Source: Epinephelus fuscoguttatus
Lineage: Eukaryota > Chordata > Actinopteri > Perciformes > Serranidae
Direction of reading: 5' to 3'
Length of the DNA: 64,000 nt
Assembly: GCF_011397635.1 (NCBI RefSeq)
Contig: NC_064761.1
Coordinates: forward strand, 30,235,643-30,299,642
Numbering within the stretch: the first letter of the stretch is position 1; every line of letters starts with the position of its first letter. The notes beneath the pieces were generated by a model, which saw nothing but the letters and a program-made list of their open reading frames with translations, had not been told where the DNA came from and searched no databases. This document shows positions 61,986 to 64,000 of the stretch, piece after piece. Made by a program: the position numbers and the translations under genes.

Positions 61986-64000
61986 GCCCCAACCAATGCT
62001 GACTGAAGAGGAATCACTTCAGGATATTTAACAGACACAAAAAGCTTTCTACAACTTTTTTTCACGTATGCAGTTGTATTCCCCAAGATCTATAAACAGT
62101 AAAAATGTGTCTTAGCCTTTTCAATATTACCACTTTTGTAGACATTGGAGTTATTATGTAAGAATATAACAAGTGGGACAGAGACACAGTGATTCTCTTA
62201 ATGTGAGGCTGACCACAAGTTGTTCACTTTCACTATTGTTTCTCCTTGTATGATCCTGTAGACACAGCACACCATGCTGCAGCCAGGGCTGCTCCTCTGA
62301 ACGGTTTCTCTGGCAGACTTGACATATCGAGGTTGGCAGGTTTGTTTCCTCCCTCTTTCTCAGAGCCGGTCTTTGGTTGTGCCCCTCAGGCTGCGGCCCA
62401 GCACAAGGGTTCCTATTGTCAGGGCCTAATCCAGGGGCTACACAGCTTTAGCAACATGGTGGGATAAAAGCCCATCAAACCACTACTTTATGGGGGCAAA
62501 TCTTTCCTAATCCCTCGCTTTATCTAAACAAAAGGAGAGAAACAAGAGGATAGAAAGAAATTGTGCAGACACAGGGCAAGACCGGGAGCTAAGATGCAAA
62601 GAAGTAGTTTCACTGGAGAAGCTAACCATTTTTGACAGGCTTTCACTAAAGGATTGACAAAAAACGGACACCAGGATTCCAAAAAGGGCCGTACAGGGTC
62701 TTTTTTCTTTTCTAAAGTTAAGCTTTAAGATCCTTAGAGGGATATGTCGAAATTAGTGAGATTAAATTCAAAAACCTTAACTATTAAGAGGACTTGGCAG
62801 GGGGCACCTGTCAGTTCTGGACGCTATAAAAAATAGTCTTGGTTTACTTGGTTGATGTAAACAAGCGACAACTGTGTGATCTGGAACCTATTCTTTGCTC
62901 TTTTCTCAGACAGGGAAAAGGGAGTATGGGAATTTCTCTCTCGCGCCTCACACACCGCTTAGAAAATCTGCTCCATCACACCGACTGTGTGACCCCGACC
63001 TGCATCCAAACCACATTTACTTTCAAGAGGAAGAATCTATTTAATTTCATGTGTGGGAATTCTTGAAAAGACATTGAATGACAGCTACAAATTAGGCTTT
63101 TTATTCTAAGTCTGTTTCTGAGACTCAGTGAGCTACAGTTCATCTGCGACACCATTGTTTGAACAGACCCCCCTTGTAAATTAGAGAACCCTGTAACTCA
63201 CATGTTGTGTGTGGGAGTGTGTGTGTGTGTGTTTCAGGGACAAATCCCCTGACCCCATTTCATGTCTGCTGCCAATTCCAATTTCTATCTTTGCTCTGTG
63301 GCAACTCGCTTCGAATCCCAAGTGTCGCATCTGCAAATGACTCTGTGAGTTAGAGGCTCCATTTTCTGCCACAGCCCAAATGCTCCACAAGAGGACCATT
63401 TGGAGCCCGCCGGTCAGAGAGTCGAGCAGAGATTGAGAACAAGCCAGTTCGTTCTGGCTCTATGTACATAAACCACCACAGCCGGGGGGCTTTCAGCATC
63501 TCGCTCGCTCTCTCAGGTACACGAACAGAAACACGGTGACATACATAATTCACCACCAGACAGTAAATACACTGTCCTCATCCACACACACAACAAAGTT
63601 CAAGCATTTGAAATGTAATACACATAATGAAGCACAAACTGATATGATTAGCTATTTATATTTGTTTGACAGCGCGCCCCCTGCTGGCCTGTGTAGATGC
63701 CTCCTGAATGGGGTAATTAAGAGATAATAGGCTGGGGATGCTCGTCAGGGACTGAGTGATTAGTGATTCATTACATGAGCTTAGAACGAGGAAGAAGAGA
63801 GGAGGGAAGTGGTTGGGTTTCAGTGGGGGGGCATACTGGAACAGCCTGACAAATTGCCATTGGATTTATCCAGGGTAATTAACTATCACCCAGGGAAAGG
63901 GCTGGGCCTGGGACTATCAGTAACCTACAGCAGAGTCACACAGTCATCATCACACAGATGGGCTGACTCTGGCTTTCTCTCCTCTGTTTATGGCGGTAAG
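61986..64000. other. Intergenic DNA to the right edge, possible conserved blocks
   Basis: No exon is supported. Candidate non-repetitive blocks are 62860-63130 and 63780-63960 (GGGTAATTAACTATCACCCA carries a homeodomain-type TAATTA core). Short GT runs lie at 63218-63231. Confidence 0.35.

Overview
The window is nuclear DNA from a ray-finned (teleost) fish, probably a percomorph. It holds four multi-exon genes with GT-AG introns, is AT-rich between genes, is full of CA/GT and AAT microsatellites, and carries fish-type repeats: a Tc1/mariner copy, hAT and PIF/Harbinger miniature elements, a tRNA-derived SINE with a LINE-like 3' tail, and LINE fragments. The gene order uqcrh, faah, dmbx1 matches the human 1p33 neighbourhood, except that NSUN4, which lies between UQCRH and FAAH in human, is not seen here.

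Layout. (1) 2588-8276, minus: a complete nine-exon cytochrome P450 family 2 gene (500 aa, CYP2J-like), flanked by two direct copies of a ~500 bp segment (753-1317 and 8986-9508), as expected inside a tandem P450 array. (2) 8.7-12.8 kb: a 65-bp tandem repeat, a strongly palindromic composite element at 10.3-11.5 kb, and a dispersed repeat. (3) 13098-18980, plus: uqcrh, the complex III hinge protein, four coding exons, 91 aa, with an ETS-rich promoter and a possible divergent exon upstream. (4) 19-25.6 kb: a scrambled intergenic zone holding a decayed copy of faah exon 5, a copy of the uqcrh 3' UTR split by a SINE and a probable solo LTR, and several direct and inverted duplications. (5) 25685-39997, plus: faah, 15 exons, 587 aa, with the Lys-Ser-Ser triad intact. 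Its intron 12 carries a nearly pristine 1.63 kb Tc1/mariner transposon with an uninterrupted 350-aa transposase of DD38E spacing. (6) 40-51.7 kb: intergenic, with repeat relics. (7) 51750-53499, minus: dmbx1, four coding exons, 399 aa, K50 paired-like homeodomain and C-terminal OAR motif, with a non-coding 5' exon near 55.6 kb. (8) 55.8-64 kb: dmbx1 upstream DNA with a few transposon relics and stretches that could be regulatory.

The genes are not an operon and do not work in one pathway. uqcrh is respiratory housekeeping, faah degrades fatty acid amides such as anandamide at membranes, the P450 is a microsomal monooxygenase that may oxidise fatty acids, and dmbx1 is a brain-patterning transcription factor. 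I did not find a convincing undescribed system. The best leads are the fossil duplication of the uqcrh-faah junction, the direct repeats bracketing the P450 gene, the young DD38E transposon, and the palindromic element at 10.3-11.5 kb. Exon boundaries were read by eye from splice signals, reading-frame continuity and family knowledge; no search was run.
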